The notes: generated by a model from the sequence alone, not told the origin. Shown: positions 34,390-47,021, counted from the stretch's first letter. The stretch: 64,000 bases of DNA from Thermothielavioides terrestris NRRL 8126 (GCF_000226115.1 NC_016457.1:4278001-4342000); one strand, 5' to 3'. Numbers and translations: made by a program.

Positions 34390-35494
34390 GGCCACCTAGA
34401 CACCGGGGAGGGGACACACGGACGCCACTCACAGAGTGCGCGGCTTCGGGGCCTTGGAGCTAGGCTTCGGCCTGCGCAGAGGCCGGCAGAAAACAAGGCT
34501 GGCCCCGTCTTTGGCGAGGGACACCGGTTGGCCGGGGTCGGGGTTTTCGTGAAGAACACTCATCGAGTCAACGTTTTGGAGGTCACCGTGGACTTCATCG
34601 TGGACGTCACTGAAGGCGTCACCCTGGAGGTCACCGTGGAGCTCACCGAGGGCGGCACGGTCCCGGCGGGCGTGCCGGGGCCGGTAGACGTCCGGGTGCG
34701 GGTGGTAGTGCCGCCTGGGGAGAACAGTTGGGGGGCTACCCAAGGATCGAACCCAGGGGGGTGGTCTGGGAAGCCTGATCATCAGCTTCGCTTCGCTACG
34801 CTCCGCGCTCACCCCCGCCTGGATGTGCGAGCTTCTGGGTCCCGCGACGCCGGGCTGCGCATGAACTGACCTCGCCAGCAGCTCGCACCGGACGAGGGCC
34901 GGTCGCAGGGCTTGTAGAAATCTCATATTTGCCGATTGTGCTCGGCCTGCTGCTGTTAGACTCAAGTGTTTTAAGAAGATGGTCCTCAAGGTTGCTCAGT
35001 TCAGAGAAGTTCCCGTCACCCGAGGTTGGACGAAGTAAAGTACGGAATGCTACCTAGGTACCTTAAGGTAGGTCGATTCCAGCAGGCGGCCCACAGTTGC
35101 CCCGCGGCAACCCGGGGAACTCCGTGCGGATAGTTAGTGTATGTACAGTACAGTGACAACAGGGGAGCTAAGGGGGGTGAGGGGCCCTTGTCGCCTCGGT
35201 ACAAGGTAGTGCATTCGCACAACGGAACGACAGCTCCCAGTTGGATTGCCAAACAGAATTAAGATGAGGGATATGGCGCACAGCAGCGACGACAGAGTCT
35301 CTTGAAAATATCCAAAGCAGTCCCTATAATTAAACTCCAAAGCCTAACGACTGAAGCGTATCCCCTCCAGCCTTCCTGACATCCTGACATTCGACGAAAA
35401 TTTCACCCATCAATCTCTCGGAACGTCCAGACCGTACAACAACCCCCCATTCTCCCCTCCCACCCCCCCCCCCCCCCCGCGCGCAAACCTCTCT
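34390..35494. other. Intergenic, TMLH start to PhoD-like end
   Basis: About 1.1 kb. It includes TACCTAGGTACCTTAAGGTAGGT at 35,051-35,073 and a run of 16 C at about 35,463-35,478 just beyond the phosphatase stop. Open frames at 34429-34989 have repetitive, low-information translations. No gene supported. Confidence 0.5.
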
Positions 35495-37589
35495 TTATAT
35501 GCCAATCTTGAGTTTGTCCCAGAACGAGCCACTGCTCTTGCCGCCCACAACCGGCGGCGGTGACAGAACAACCGTATTCCACACCTCTGCGCCATCGATG
35601 AATAGCCTGTACTTCAGACTGCTCTGCTCGCCGCCCTCCAGGTTCTCAATGGTGATGGCGCCAAACTTGGAGTTACCCTTGTGGATGTACCTGCATGGGG
35701 ACGTCAGCCAGCCATATCGCTTTTAAAGAAGACCTTCCAGAATGATGAGAAACATCAAGCATACTTGACCAACACATCCTCCCGATCGGTCTGCTTGTAC
35801 GTCGGGAAAGGCGTATAGAACTGGCTGAGCGGGCTGACCGAGAACTCCCAGACGGTAGCGCTCTCGGGCCAGGCGCCGTCCTCGGGCGGCGGGAACTTGG
35901 TCGCGGCGAACTCGTGCCGGTCGCCGCTCAGCACGACGACCCCGACGCCGCGGCTCGCCACGTCCCACATGACCTCGAGCACCTTCCGCCGCTCGGCGAG
36001 GAAGCCGCCCCAGGTGTCCTTCCCGTTGACCGGCCAGTTCTTGGTGAACGGCACGGACGAGGCCACGATCTTCCACTTGACGCCCTTGGGCTCCGGTCGG
36101 CGCAGCCAGGCCAGGAGATCGGCCAGCTGGTCCGGCCCGAGCATCGTCTTGTTGGCGTCGTCCGTCGGCAGCGCGTTGCTCGAGCGGAACGAGCGCGTGT
36201 CGAGGAGGAAGAAGCTGGCTGGGCCCTGGGTGAAGGCAAAGTACGCCGTGTTGCCGGCGCGGGCGGTCCGCGCGCCGGCTTGGGGCGCCGGCGGCGGGTT
36301 AAGCGCCGCCTGGTAGCGGTAGAAAGGGTCGATGGCCTTGTCGTAGACGCCTGTCGAGTTGGCGGACCAGTCGTTGGCGATCTCGTGGTCGTCGAGGACA
36401 TGGATCCAGCTGAGGTTCTGGCCGACGGCCGGCCAGTCCGGGGAGGCGTAGATTTGGCGGTACTTTTCGCGGTAGTATGCGGTGGATTTGTCCCAGTAGC
36501 GCGGAACGTCGGCATAGATGAAGTCGCCCAGGAAGAGCATGAACTGGGCGTTGAGCGAAGGGAGAACCTTGGCGAGGTGCTTGAAGCCCGGGATGGAAAG
36601 GGGATGATCAAACGGATTGTAGGGAAGCCGCGGCACGATGCATGAGGTGGACAAGAAGGTAAAGGGACCGTAGTTGGTGTCCTCTGCATGGCCGGCCGGC
36701 GGAGGAACCGTGAACTCGCCAGAATGGTTGTTTGAGGTGCGCCATTCGTATGTCCTCCTCTTCGGGTGTCGCAAGGGGACAGTTACGACCGCAGTGTAGT
36801 CAGTATCGTTGGTCGTCCACCTCACGCCGCCGGCGCTCTGCCACAGCGGATTGTCAAACGGAGGTTGGGGGTCCTTGATGCGAACCTCCACGCTGACGGG
36901 CATCTTGGACTGGTCTGGCTCACGAATCAGGAGCTTGGCCTCCTTCTCAGACACATAGCCAACCCTCACGAAGGACAGGCCGTCATTGGGGTAGTAGCGC
37001 TCCCGGAATAGACGGTCGGCCACGAAGCCAACACAGAGACCGTTGAGGAGGAGCGCGCCAAGGGTCAGGGCCAGGCTTCGTGGGTTTGGCGCGCCAGTCA
37101 GCAGGGTCTGCCAGGCATTCAGCGGCCTGTTCTCAATGGAAATGGTTTCCCGGATGGTAACATCATCGGCAACGACCTCCTTGTCGCCGTTGGCCGACCG
37201 GCCGCCTCTCTCTTCGGGTTGGGTTTCGTTCTCCACAGCGTTCTCGCCCTCCACGGCGGTCTCAGTGATCATGACATCGACTTCATCAACCAAGTCGCAC
37301 TTCGGCTCGTTCCGGTAGCTTGAGATGAGAGCAGGCACATAGATAGCGAAAAGCGTAAAAACGAGGGCGGGGATGATCTTGCTGTTGTCAGCGCCGATAT
37401 GTCCTCGCGCACGCACCCTGGTGGTACACTTACAGGAATTAACGCCTAGGATTCTGCGTCAGCACCAATCTCTCCCGATTCCACAATGTCTCCGGTAAGC
37501 CAACTCACCCATCGCAGGAAGATGTATGACAGGGCACGCAGCGCGATTGAGGCCGCGGTTGCGACCTTCGTCTGTGTCAGTACTGCCAT
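35495..37589 (-). CDS. PhoD-like phosphatase, membrane-anchored
   Basis: Exons 37589-37509, 37445-37434, 37377-35765 and 35690-35495 give 633 residues. PhoD-like enzymes are metal-dependent phosphomonoesterases/phosphodiesterases. Seen here: two N-terminal hydrophobic segments (about residues 20-55 and 130-150), LGDFIYAD near 313, LDDHEIANDW near 357 and LSGDRHEFAATKF near 513, which are metal-site blocks of the family. The last exon adds KYIHKGNSKFGAITIENLE, a conserved tail. The first intron starts after YIFLRW. Next comes a 12-nt microexon (ALIP) with good signals on both sides; skipping it also keeps frame, so that exon is uncertain. Topology suggests an endomembrane or surface location. 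Confidence 0.85.
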
Positions 37590-38245
37590 GTTGCCAATCT
37601 TGGGCGTCTGTCAAGCCCGTATCTCGGCATTAATGCTGGGATCTTGGAAAGCCAGATTCCGTCACTCGAATCTGGAGATCATGTTACGTTCCAGGTCTCG
37701 GATAACCAAAAGAGGACGAGTACGTCGAGGTGAGGCCCAAAGTATTAAGTAATAACTGAGCAATCAAGTGTGAAAGAAAGGACCCTTGTATGTAATTGCA
37801 GCCCGGAACTCTAAGCATAAGGCCAGCCCCAAGGGTCTTGACGTGACGTAAACAGTCAGAAGGGGTGGTGTGGTTTGGCCGTCGCTAGTTGGTGATGTCA
37901 CTGCCGGAAGCAGAAGGCCTCTACCTAGTGCACACCACGGCGATGGAGTGGAGGGTAGTCCCGGGCGTGAACTAAGTTAGCGTCGGGCGCCTGTGGGTGT
38001 TACACTAACGAGCATCACCGGCACTCCAATTTAGCGTGGGAGCTTGGACCCACAAACAGGTCCTTGTTGCTGCTTGGCTGGCCGGGACGTTGGTTGTTCC
38101 GCGAGGAAGCCGAAGTGGGTCGCATTGCCAACTGCAACATTGGATCCGTGGCGCTTGTAAGGTCGGCGGTGTGTCTGGTGAGCTGTCCTAAAGCGCACAG
38201 CAACGCATCGATTCCCCCGACGCATTTCCCAACACACTGCTCGCG
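37590..38245. other. Intergenic, divergent promoters of PhoD-like and p24 genes
   Basis: 656 bp between two divergent starts. No gene or repeat seen. Confidence 0.45.
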
Positions 38246-39016
38246 ATGCAGCTGCCGCTGCTCTCATGCGGTCTCTGGGCCCTGTTGGCCGTCCAGGCGG
38301 CGGCGACAGCATTAACGTACAAGCTCAATGCAAACGAGGAGGCGTGCTTCTACACGGTCACGAAGAACCCTGACGAGAAGATCGCCTTCTACTTTGCAGT
38401 ATGCATGCCCGAATTTGTATACTTGGTGCATTCTGGTGTGGTGCTGATTCGTCGTCTTGCAGGTGCAATCCGGCGGCTCCTTCGATGTCGACTACAAGGT
38501 GACCGGGCCAAATGGGAAGTACATCATGAACGGGGAGAAGGAACGGCAAGGGGACTTTGTGTTCACCGCGAGGGAAGTTGGCGAGTACAAGTTCTGCTTC
38601 AACAACGAGATGAGCACCTACACCGAGAAGTTCGTGGACTTCGAGATCGCGGTTAGTAGAACAATCCCCCGATACCCCTTCCCCTCCCCTATCCGTCACC
38701 TCTCGCCTGACCCGCGACGCTCCAGGTGGAGAACGAGGCGCGCGTCAGCCTGCCTGCGAAGCCAGGCGCCTCCCCCGAGCAGACCAGCAGCCTCGAGGAG
38801 TCGCTCTTCAAGATCTCGGGCCAGTTGTCGACCATCACCCGCAACCAGAAATACTTCCGCACCCGCGAGAACCGCAACTTCAGCACCGTCCGGAGCACAG
38901 AGAAGAGGATCATCAACTTCAGCCTGATCCAGATCCTTCTGGTCATCTGCATGGGCGCTCTGCAGGTTTTTATTGTCCGGTTCTTCTTCCAGGGGGCCAG
39001 GAAGGGCTACGTATGA
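38246..39016 (+). CDS. p24 (emp24/TMED) family cargo receptor
   Basis: Exons 38246-38398, 38463-38651 and 38726-39016 give 210 residues. p24 proteins cycle between ER and Golgi in COPII/COPI vesicles and help sort cargo such as GPI-anchored proteins. The order is a signal peptide (about 1-22), a GOLD domain (LTYKLNANEEACFYT to the FEIAVENE region, with two Cys expected to pair), a coiled-coil stem ending RNFSTVRSTEKR, one transmembrane helix (IQILLVICMGALQVFIVRF), and a short tail with FFFQ aromatic residues for coat binding, ending KGYV. Which p24 subfamily it belongs to I cannot settle. Both introns are phase 0 with standard ends. Confidence 0.9.
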
Positions 39017-39882
39017 AGGGACATGAGGACCCGGTGATTCTATGGAGCGAAAACTTGTCTGATTTGGCTGGCGCAACATCGCAAACTGGGCTTGCGTGCA
39101 TGAAGGCATGTGTGTATCTTAGGGATGGCTCACGGTTTACGAGGGATGATTTCCAGACAGCCGGCCCATCTGTCGGTGCTCCCTGTGCGTGATGCACTGT
39201 ACCTCGGCTGGGGAGACATACCACTACTTGCGATCTTCACGACGCCAGCCCAGACATCCCATGGGCTCACACGCCGGAAGTCTGTCTCTGGCGCTCTCCG
39301 CCAGCACGAACAGGTAAGCTCCAGTGCCGGCCGGTCCTCCTACACTGCCCCGCAGGGGTCGAGTCAGGTTAGAGGCCGGAAGAAAAGCGGACAGATGGAG
39401 AAGCACAGCAGCAGTCGTAGTTGTAAGTGTGTGCCTATCACGTACTCGGTCCCCGAAGAGCATGTCGAAGCCGCAGATGTTGCACTAGGGAATTACAGGA
39501 GACCTCGGGGAGGAGAAAAATAGGACACAATAGCGGACGCTGGAGAACCAAGAAAGTACCAGGCGGGAAGAATGGCGCCTGGCAAAGGTGCTGCTCGGCC
39601 GAAGTTACCTGAGACTGCCTCGTAGTTCCTCCTGGTGTCCCACAGTACAGAGCCTTGTGCCATGTCGAGGCGCAAAGTGGGTCCGCGTGTAAAAAGGGCG
39701 TAATCCGTAAGGTACTGTGTATGGATTACACGTCAGTGTATTGATTCAAGCGGTACTAGGCCAGGTGGGTCCTGCGAGAGCAATGAGAAAACGGTACGCA
39801 GCGCCTCTGACCCAAGTCCCACAGCTAACAATCATTCAACGATCACGGCTACTTGGGGACGACGAGATAACCAACGGCAGCG
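39017..39882. other. Intergenic, p24 to PRP45
   Basis: 866 bp. An open frame at 39110-39523 has no recognisable features and unlikely composition. No gene supported. Confidence 0.45.
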
Positions 39883-41839
39883 ATGACCTCAATAGCTACA
39901 AGCCTTGCGCGGGTCCTCCCGAAACCCAAGCACAGCTCCGAACATGAGGAACAACGAACGCAGCAGCGGGGGCCACGAATTGTTGCCGCAGATCAAATCG
40001 ATGAGAGGCAAATCGTATTGAAGGTCGGTGCGACCCGCGAATGGCCCTTCGATGCAGCGACGAAGCAGTCAACTGATATCAGTTTCCGACAGAGAGCCGG
40101 GCCGCCCCCGTACCCGAACCGAGCAGGCTGGCGTCCGCGCGCCCCGGAAGACTTTGGCGATGGCGGCGCGTTTCCCGAGATCCACGTCGCGCAGTACCCG
40201 TGGGGCAAGACCGACGGCTCCTCCAAGTCGAATGCGCTGGTCGTGCAGGTCGACGCCGAGGGCAAGGTGGACTACACGGCCATCGCGCGCCAGGGACACA
40301 GCGGCGACCGCATCATTCACGCGTCCTTCAAGGACCTGATCCCGCTGCGGCAGCGCGCCGAGGCCGGGGACCTCGACCTCTCGCGTCCCTCCAAGGACGA
40401 GGTCGCGGCGACGGCAGAGCGGACGAAAAATGCACTTGCCGCGCTGGTCAGCGGCGCGCTGGCGGCGCAGAAGCCCAAGAATGTGAACGTCGGCGGCAAG
40501 AGGGAGGCGACGTTTGTGAGGTACACGCCGTCGGCGCAGATGGGGGACAGCTCCAAGAAGCAGGAGAGGATCATGAAGATTGTGGAGAGACAACGGGGTA
40601 TGTGCAAACCCCCTGCTCGTTGGTGCTTTGGTGGCTCAGCTGACTCTCCCCAGATCCAATGGAGCCGCCCAAGTTCAAGCACAAGAAGATTCCCAGGGGA
40701 CCGCCGAGTCCTCCGCCACCGGTATGCCCATTCTGATTACGTCTTGGCTTTTATGCCTTCAGATTGCTGACTCTTTTTATTAGGTTATGCACTCTCCACC
40801 GAGAAAGCTCACCGCCGAAGACCAAGAAGCGTGGCGCATTCGTAAGTAGCGCCTACCCAGACTCAGCGCAGGCGGCATCTTCTAACAACGTGCAGCACCG
40901 CCCGTGTCAATGTGGAAGAACCCGAAGGGCTTCACAATTCCCCTCGACAAGAGACTGGCAGCCGACGGCCGCGGACTGCAAGATGTCCAGATCAACGACA
41001 AGTTCGCCCAGTTCTCCGAAGCGCTCTTCATGGCCGACAGACATGCCCGTGAAGAGGTGCGGCAGCGAGCCTTGATGCAGCAGCGGCTAGCAGAGAAGGA
41101 GCGCGCGCAGAAAGAGGAGCATCTCCGCCAGCTCGCGCAGCAGGCCCGCGCCGAAAGGACGGGAGCCGGCAGGCGGCGGTCGCGGTCGCGGTCGGGCTCC
41201 TACAGCGGCTCCGAGTCGGGTTCTGAGACGGACGACTCGGAGCGCGAGCGGCGCGCGGCGCGCCGGGAGAAGATGCGCGAGGAGGAGCGCAAGCTGCGGC
41301 AGTCGCGCATGGGCGCGGAGCGGCGGGCGCAGGTGCTCGCGCGCGAGATGAACCGCGACATCTCGGAGAAGATCGCGCTCGGGCTGGCCAAGCCCACCCA
41401 GTCGGCCGAGAGCATGTACGACTCGCGCCTGTTCAACCAGTCGAGCGGCTTCGGCAGCGGCTACAACGAGGACAACCCGTACGACAAGCCGCTGTTCGCC
41501 GCGCAGGACGCCATCAGCAGCATCTACCGGCCGCGGGCGAACGTCGAGGACGACGACGACGAGGCCGCCGGCGACCGGGAGATGGCGCGCATCCAGAAGG
41601 GCAGCAGGTTCGGGGAGGCCCTCGGCCGGGGCACCTTCAAGGGGACCGAGGAGGCCGAGGCGAGGGAGGGCCCGGTGCAGTTCGAGAAGGACACGACGGA
41701 CCCGTTCAACGTGGACAAGTTCCTGTCGGAGGTGTCGCAGGGGGTCTCGTCGTCGTCGAAGCGCGGGTATGGGCTGCAGGAGGAGGGGGAGAACTCGCGG
41801 CAGTCCAAGAGGAGTCGGGTGGAGGATGATGATGAGTGA
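39883..41839 (+). CDS. PRP45: Pre-mRNA-processing protein 45 (SNW1/SKIP family)
   Basis: Exons 39883-40597, 40654-40721, 40784-40841 and 40896-41839 give 594 residues. Prp45/SNW1 is a spliceosome component that supports the second step with Prp22 and also acts in transcription. Visible blocks: VLPKPK near the start, RGPRIV, PPYPNRAGWRPR, PPKFKHKKIPRGPPSPPPP, HSPPRKLTAEDQEAWRIPP, then KNPKGFTIPLDKRLAADGRGLQ. The eponymous SNW tripeptide reads SMW here (near residue 284). The C-terminal half is a charged coiled-coil with an RS-like stretch (RRRSRSRSGSYSGS), ending acidic. All three introns fall in the conserved core and keep phase. Confidence 0.93.
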
Positions 41840-43052
41840 GGTGGTGACCACCAGATCAGGCTGTGGTTGTATTTTCAGAGGGCGGTATCACCACTTTCCT
41901 CGGCCTTACGGCGCCCGGGTCTCTATAATAAACACCCTCCCATGCACAACCATTACACAGTATCCATAACGAACCCCTTTGAGTGTGGTTTTCCTTGCGA
42001 CTGCCTTGACCTCCCGTGGTCAAAAGGTTTCCCTTGCCGGGTGTGCCGAGCTAGACGAAGCCAAGCGACGAAGCCAAGCGTGGTCCGAATCCTTCGCAGC
42101 TTCCTGTCCCCCCATCCTCTCACTCTTCTGCCTGCTCGGTCCCCTGATGACAAAGTTCGCCTCACACCCTCAGAATCGCTTGGAAATGTCATGAAATGGA
42201 ATGGAAATGGCTGGGCGGTCCTGGCCGCTAGCCGGCCACCTGAACCGGAGTGGCTCATTAAAACCAGAGCCGTTGCCGCCATTAACCCAAAATTCCTTCC
42301 TTCTTTCCTTCCTTCGTTCCTTCTTCCTCCCTTCATTTCCCTTCTTGCGTATTGATGTTGGGTGCTGACGCGGGCTGGCTGCCATGCGAGGACCTTGTGC
42401 TTTTGAACTCCGCCGCGGCGACGGATCCTTGGCGGCCCCCAAAAGGGTCTGTGTCTTGCTTGGGCGTTTTCCTTTCCCACTCTGCGAAGCGTATCCGCGG
42501 ATATGATACGTCGTCCGGATAACGCTTAACGCTGGAGCTCTCGGGATTCGGCGCGAGCAATACATGCCATGCGTGTCCTCGAACTCAGGACGCTACGATG
42601 TTAAGCGGGCGGGACTCGCTTCTTTCATCTCGGTGGTTCCTTTGCGTTTGTCATCCTGGAACCGGGCGAGCCAGCCAGCCACCCGACTGTGTGGGCTCGC
42701 GGTTGGTGGTGTGGGTGGACGATGTCTTGGTAACCGGTGAGTGTGTATTGATCGGTTCTCCCGGCGGGTAGTATTGTGCTATCAAAGTGTATAATCAGAG
42801 AGTGAATCCTTTGGGCGAGATACGAAATTGGGCTTGTTCATGCAGGGACCGTGTTAACTTGGTGTGCTCGGCACGTTAGCCCCGGATCCCGGCTGCTGTA
42901 GGTTGTATCAGCGGACGGAGTTGAGTGGTAGCGAGTTATTCAAACGTTATAAACGTGTGCTGCCGCCGTGGGTGGCGGTCTCCTGTTCATGGGTATGTCC
43001 GGTCTTGTCTGAATCACCAAGCGCTCTACTCGTTCACGAACAGCTGGCTCAG
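41840..43052. other. Intergenic, PRP45 to GH16 gene
   Basis: 1.2 kb. It has a CTTC-rich simple stretch (about 42,295-42,350). An in-frame extension upstream of the GH16 start is unlikely to be coding. No gene or RNA seen. Confidence 0.45.
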
Positions 43053-44658
43053 ATGAAGACCGGCGAGGCGGTCGTTTCGGTGTACGGAACCGGATCGCCG
43101 TCTCCTTCGCAACGGAATCCCCGGAGTTGGTCCCGGAGGGCGTGGCTGATCTTAGTGACGGCCCTCATCGTGATCGTGATCGTGATTGTCGGCGCCGTTG
43201 TCGGAGTCAGAGCAACGAGAAACAACAACCCCGACGGCACCAGTTCGAGTTATCCCGACTACACCCAGCTGAACTATACGCTGATCGACACATGTAAGTC
43301 GCAAAGGTTGGCAACTGGCGCGTTATTGGCGGGCTCTCAGGGGCTAGGGGTTGGTGCTGACTGACTCGGCGACTCGGCAGACTCGGGCACATCCTTCTTT
43401 GACAAGTTCGAATACTTCAGCAGGTCTGACCCGAGTATGCTCATCACCACACCAACAACTGCCCAGGACAACAGACTGACCAGACTGCGCTCCAGCCCAG
43501 GGGTTCGTCCACTACGTCGATCCTGGCTACGCCGCAACCTATGTAAGCCCCTCCCCCTGGGGTTCCCTGGCTCGATTCCGAGACAGAGAGTCCTTCCAAC
43601 TTCTTCCAGCGTCGTTTTCTGCTGGGCAGCAGTTTGTCCAACCACACACACTGGCAACGTCTCGGTGGTGTAATGCATCTTCGCGCGATCACTGACTCCC
43701 ACAACCCAGAACCTCACCTACGCCACCCAATCAACCGCCATTATACGCGTCGACACCACGGTCGGTCCCGGCTCCAACCCGGACGCTTCGACGGGTCGCT
43801 TCTCGGTCCGTCTCGAGTCCAAAGCGCAGTACGGCCCGGGACTCTTTCTCTTCGACGTGAAGCACACGCCCTATGGGTGCGGCACATGGCCCGCCTTGTG
43901 GCTGACAGAGTCCGTCCCTTCCCCCCCTCCACCCCATCTCACTTTTGTCCTTTTCCTCCGCCAGCGACTAACACGTCCACCTCAGTCCCAGCAACTGGCC
44001 CGAGAACGGCGAGATCGACCTGATGGAGGCGGTCAACCAGGCCAGCGCGGGCGGGCTGACGGCGCTGCACACCACGGCGGGCTGCACCATGGCGGACGTG
44101 CGGCGCGAGATGAGCGGCGCGGCAGGGCAGGACGACTGCCACAACGCTACCAACAGCAACACGGGCTGCACCGTGACGGGCGGCGCGGCGATGTATGGGC
44201 CCGCCTTCAACGCCGCGGGCGGCGGGGTCGTCGCGCTCGAGTGGCGGGCCGAGGGCATCCGCGTGTGGGTGCTGGGGCGGGACGGCGGCGGTGGCGGCAA
44301 GGGCGTCATCACGGCCCTGCCGGCGGCAGAGCAGCTCGCCGGGCCCGACACGGGCACCTGGGGTCCGCCGCTGGCCGATTTCCCGTCGACGAGCTGCGAC
44401 GTGACGAGCCACTTCCGGAACCAGAGCATCATCGTCAACATCGACCTGTGCGGCGAACTGCCCAACGCCGTGTGGGCGTCGTCGGGCTGTAGGTCGCCGC
44501 CGTCTTGTCTCCCATGCCTCTCAGTGCTTGCTTGAGGGGCGCATGACTGACGCTGCGTAGGTCCGTCGAACTGTACCGATTATGTGGCCAACAACCCTCT
44601 GGCTTTCACGAATGCGTACTGGGAGTTTGGGGCTTTCCAGGTGTACAAGGCCGCGTAG
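43053..44658 (+). CDS. Membrane-anchored glycoside hydrolase family 16 protein
   Basis: Exons 43053-43293, 43381-43434, 43496-43542, 43710-43909, 43986-44488 and 44561-44658 give 380 residues. GH16 fungal enzymes of this type cleave or remodel beta-1,3(4)-glucans of the cell wall. The N-terminus has a short basic cytosolic part, then a Val/Ile-rich transmembrane anchor (about 30-54), a type II arrangement. The catalytic domain begins SGTSFFDKFEYF and DPTQGFVHYVD. The catalytic motif is GEIDLMEAVN near residue 188 (E-x-D-x-x-E intact), preceded by the CGTWPALWLT block. The last exon carries CTDYVANNP and AYWEFGAFQVY. Exon joins were chosen by phase and family pattern. An upstream in-frame ATG at 42864 exists but adds implausible sequence. 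Confidence 0.9.
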
Positions 44659-45175
44659 CCGGGGAAAGCTGGTAGGACGACAGGGAATGCGATAACTATG
44701 ATGAGCAGTCAAAGGGTATGTATGTCTACATCAATGAGTAGATATAGACAATACACAATGTAGAGGCTGGCAGCGTTTGTATTTGCGTGCTGGCAGTGCT
44801 GCCACTTCAAAGTCAGCCCTTTACCATTCTCTCAAAGATCGCGAGTAGCGGAGATTACGAAATTACCCCTGACACCCGCCGTCTATCCGGCCTTCAGCAG
44901 ATCAAGTGACACTGGCCGTGCCGCCTGCCCCTTACCAAGGGGATATATGCCCGAGGTCTATGCGCCCAGCCAGAAGCAAGTACCCCTTAGCCCGTCCCAT
45001 CTCTATGCAAATGACTCCCCAACGCCAGTGCCATGGACAACAGAACACAGACCCTCCCCAATTGGCACCAATACCCCACGCTCCTATCCAGCATCCCAGC
45101 CAGAACAGAACGACAGAGGCCATATAATAATACACCAGCACTCCAGGAACCACACGCACATCTTCCCTTCCGCGC
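44659..45175. other. Intergenic between convergent GH16 and TIM22
   Basis: 517 bp, 3' flanks of both genes. Nothing else seen. Confidence 0.5.
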
Positions 45176-46042
45176 TCAATCCTCGTCCTTGGGCATCCTC
45201 ATCCACGCATCAATAGCGGCACTGAAGGCGGCAAAGCCGGCACAGCCGACGGCGGCCGCCTGCGGCCCGCCGTTGCGCGCCAGGATGGCGCCGGTGAGGC
45301 AGCCGGCCGCGACGCCGTTGGCCATGTCGTTCTTGGCGCGGAGGCCCTCGATGCCGCACTCGATGCCGCTGAAGAGGGCGCCGACGGCGCCGAAGTTCTT
45401 GGCCGTGCTCCACGAGCGCGCGCCCATGTCCTTGAACCCGTGCGCCAGCTGCTTGCGCAGCGGCAGCGACGACACCGTCGTGGCGGCCGCCGAGCCGGGC
45501 ACGCCCGAGACCCCGCCCGGCGCGCCGGGCGTGTGGAAGGGCGTGTCGTAGGCCATCTGTACCAGCACCAACAGCGCAAACCAGCACCGGGACGGTCAGC
45601 AAGCTCTCGTGTCTTGTTTCCAGCCACTCCAAGCCTTCTTTCAGAGAAAGAAATGCTACCGGGACGTACCGAGGCCATGAACATGCCAAACAACCCGCCG
45701 AGCGCAAACCCAGCCACACCGCTCATCGCCGTTTTCGCGTAGCACGACTCCATCGCGTTGGTGAGCTGCCCCATTCCCCCGTGTCACACAAACCGCAGTC
45801 AGCACAGCCAGCAACGCATACCCCCCTTACATCCACGAATTGTTCGACCCGCCCACAGCAGCGGTGGGCGGGGAGGTGGGAATACACACCCATTTCACAT
45901 TGGGATCATTCGGATCAAACCCCGGCGCGGCCGGGCCCGCGCGCGCCCCGCCCGCCCCAGGGATGCCCGGGACGCCGCCGCCGATGCCGCCGCCGATGCC
46001 GCCGCCGCCGACACCACCACCGATCCCGCCGGGGAAATTCAT
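45176..46042 (-). CDS. TIM22: Mitochondrial inner membrane translocase subunit Tim22
   Basis: Exons 46042-45890, 45765-45670 and 45556-45176 give 209 residues. Tim22 forms the channel of the carrier translocase that inserts multi-span proteins such as ADP/ATP carriers into the inner membrane. The N-terminus is extremely Gly-rich ([10 protein letters not shown] repeats, about residues 4-28). After the [10 protein letters not shown] block come membrane helices with the conserved [21 protein letters not shown] (first helix), [22 protein letters not shown], and [17 protein letters not shown] with [13 protein letters not shown]. Cys residues at CYAK and IECGIE correspond to the structural disulfide pair. 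Introns are phase 0. A short C-terminal acidic tail ends KDED. Confidence 0.93.
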
Positions 46043-47021
46043 CGCGCCCGTGGCCCAGCCGGCGTCGAGTCTTCTATCTCTGATGTGTGTGTCTCCGGGG
46101 CGGGGTCAGTCCAAATGTGCCGGCTTCGATTGCACGCTTCGCTTCGGTTGCTGGTCTGGTCTGGTCCGGTGTCCCAGGGGGTTGGATGGGTTGGATATCT
46201 GAACAAGAGCGCGGATCGAAGTCCGGATGAATTCTATATATGGCGAACTAGAATCGTGTGGGCAATTGTCTACCGGCGGACGACGAGGAAGGAGAGAAAA
46301 CGGGCGTGAGCGAGGGAGTAGGGAGTGTCGCGTGCTGCGGTCGTTACGGTGTTGCGGCTTTGTCGTCGCTGACACGCCGGTTATCGCTGGCGCTCTGGCA
46401 AAAAGTTGCTTATCGCCGTCGCTAGTCTTGTTCTGCCCGTCGCCACCGCCTGACCACTTCGAGTACCGATTAGTACGTTCGGTTTCCAGATTACGTTACA
46501 TGTCGTGTAGCATCGAGTAACGTTACAGGACGGTATTGACGCAAGAATATGCTGGGTTACCACGACGGGCTTGGTTTGTGCAGGTACCACGAGGACTCGA
46601 GGACGCGAGAATACACAGCATCGCCAGCATGTGAACTTCAAGGCCCAATCTCCTACTGTATTGTCACTTTCAAAAAAAAAGCTGCGGCTATCACCAAGAC
46701 CACCCGGTCTGCTCCCCACCACCCACCCCGGCCCCTCTCACTCTTGAAGATGCCTGCCAACCCCAATGCCTAATGCCACGCTCACATATAAGTCTCTGTG
46801 TTAGCGTGATAACAAGCAACAAAACAAAAGAAAAGAAATAAACAATTGGCCCAAGAGTCAAATGGTGGACAGGACCATGTAACTCTGATCCCAAGGCGCC
46901 ACTTTTGACCAATAGCGAACCCCACACCCAAAACCGGGCGCCGTGACATAAGGATACACAATGCGCAGCGGCGTCGGCTTGGCAAGCATTGCATGCCCCA
47001 ATGCATGAATGTGCAACGGGA
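46043..47021. other. Intergenic, TIM22 promoter and UBP15 3' flank
   Basis: 979 bp. No gene supported; one A9 run near 46,672. Open frames are short and unconserved-looking. Confidence 0.45.

Noticed and set aside
34735..34870. tRNA-like GGTTCGATCC (minus strand)
   Set aside because: It resembles an internal B box, but no A box, no paired acceptor stem and no five-base T stem could be built.
34429..34989. Long open frames on both strands upstream of TMLH
   Set aside because: Repetitive GAGGTCACCGTGGA-like DNA keeps frames open; the products have no conserved features or plausible splicing.
39110..39523. 137-residue plus-strand open frame
   Set aside because: No family resemblance, and it lies in the 3' flank of the p24 gene.
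42864..43052. Upstream in-frame start for the GH16 gene
   Set aside because: It would put 63 implausible residues before the basic-plus-membrane-anchor start at 43053, which is the usual arrangement.
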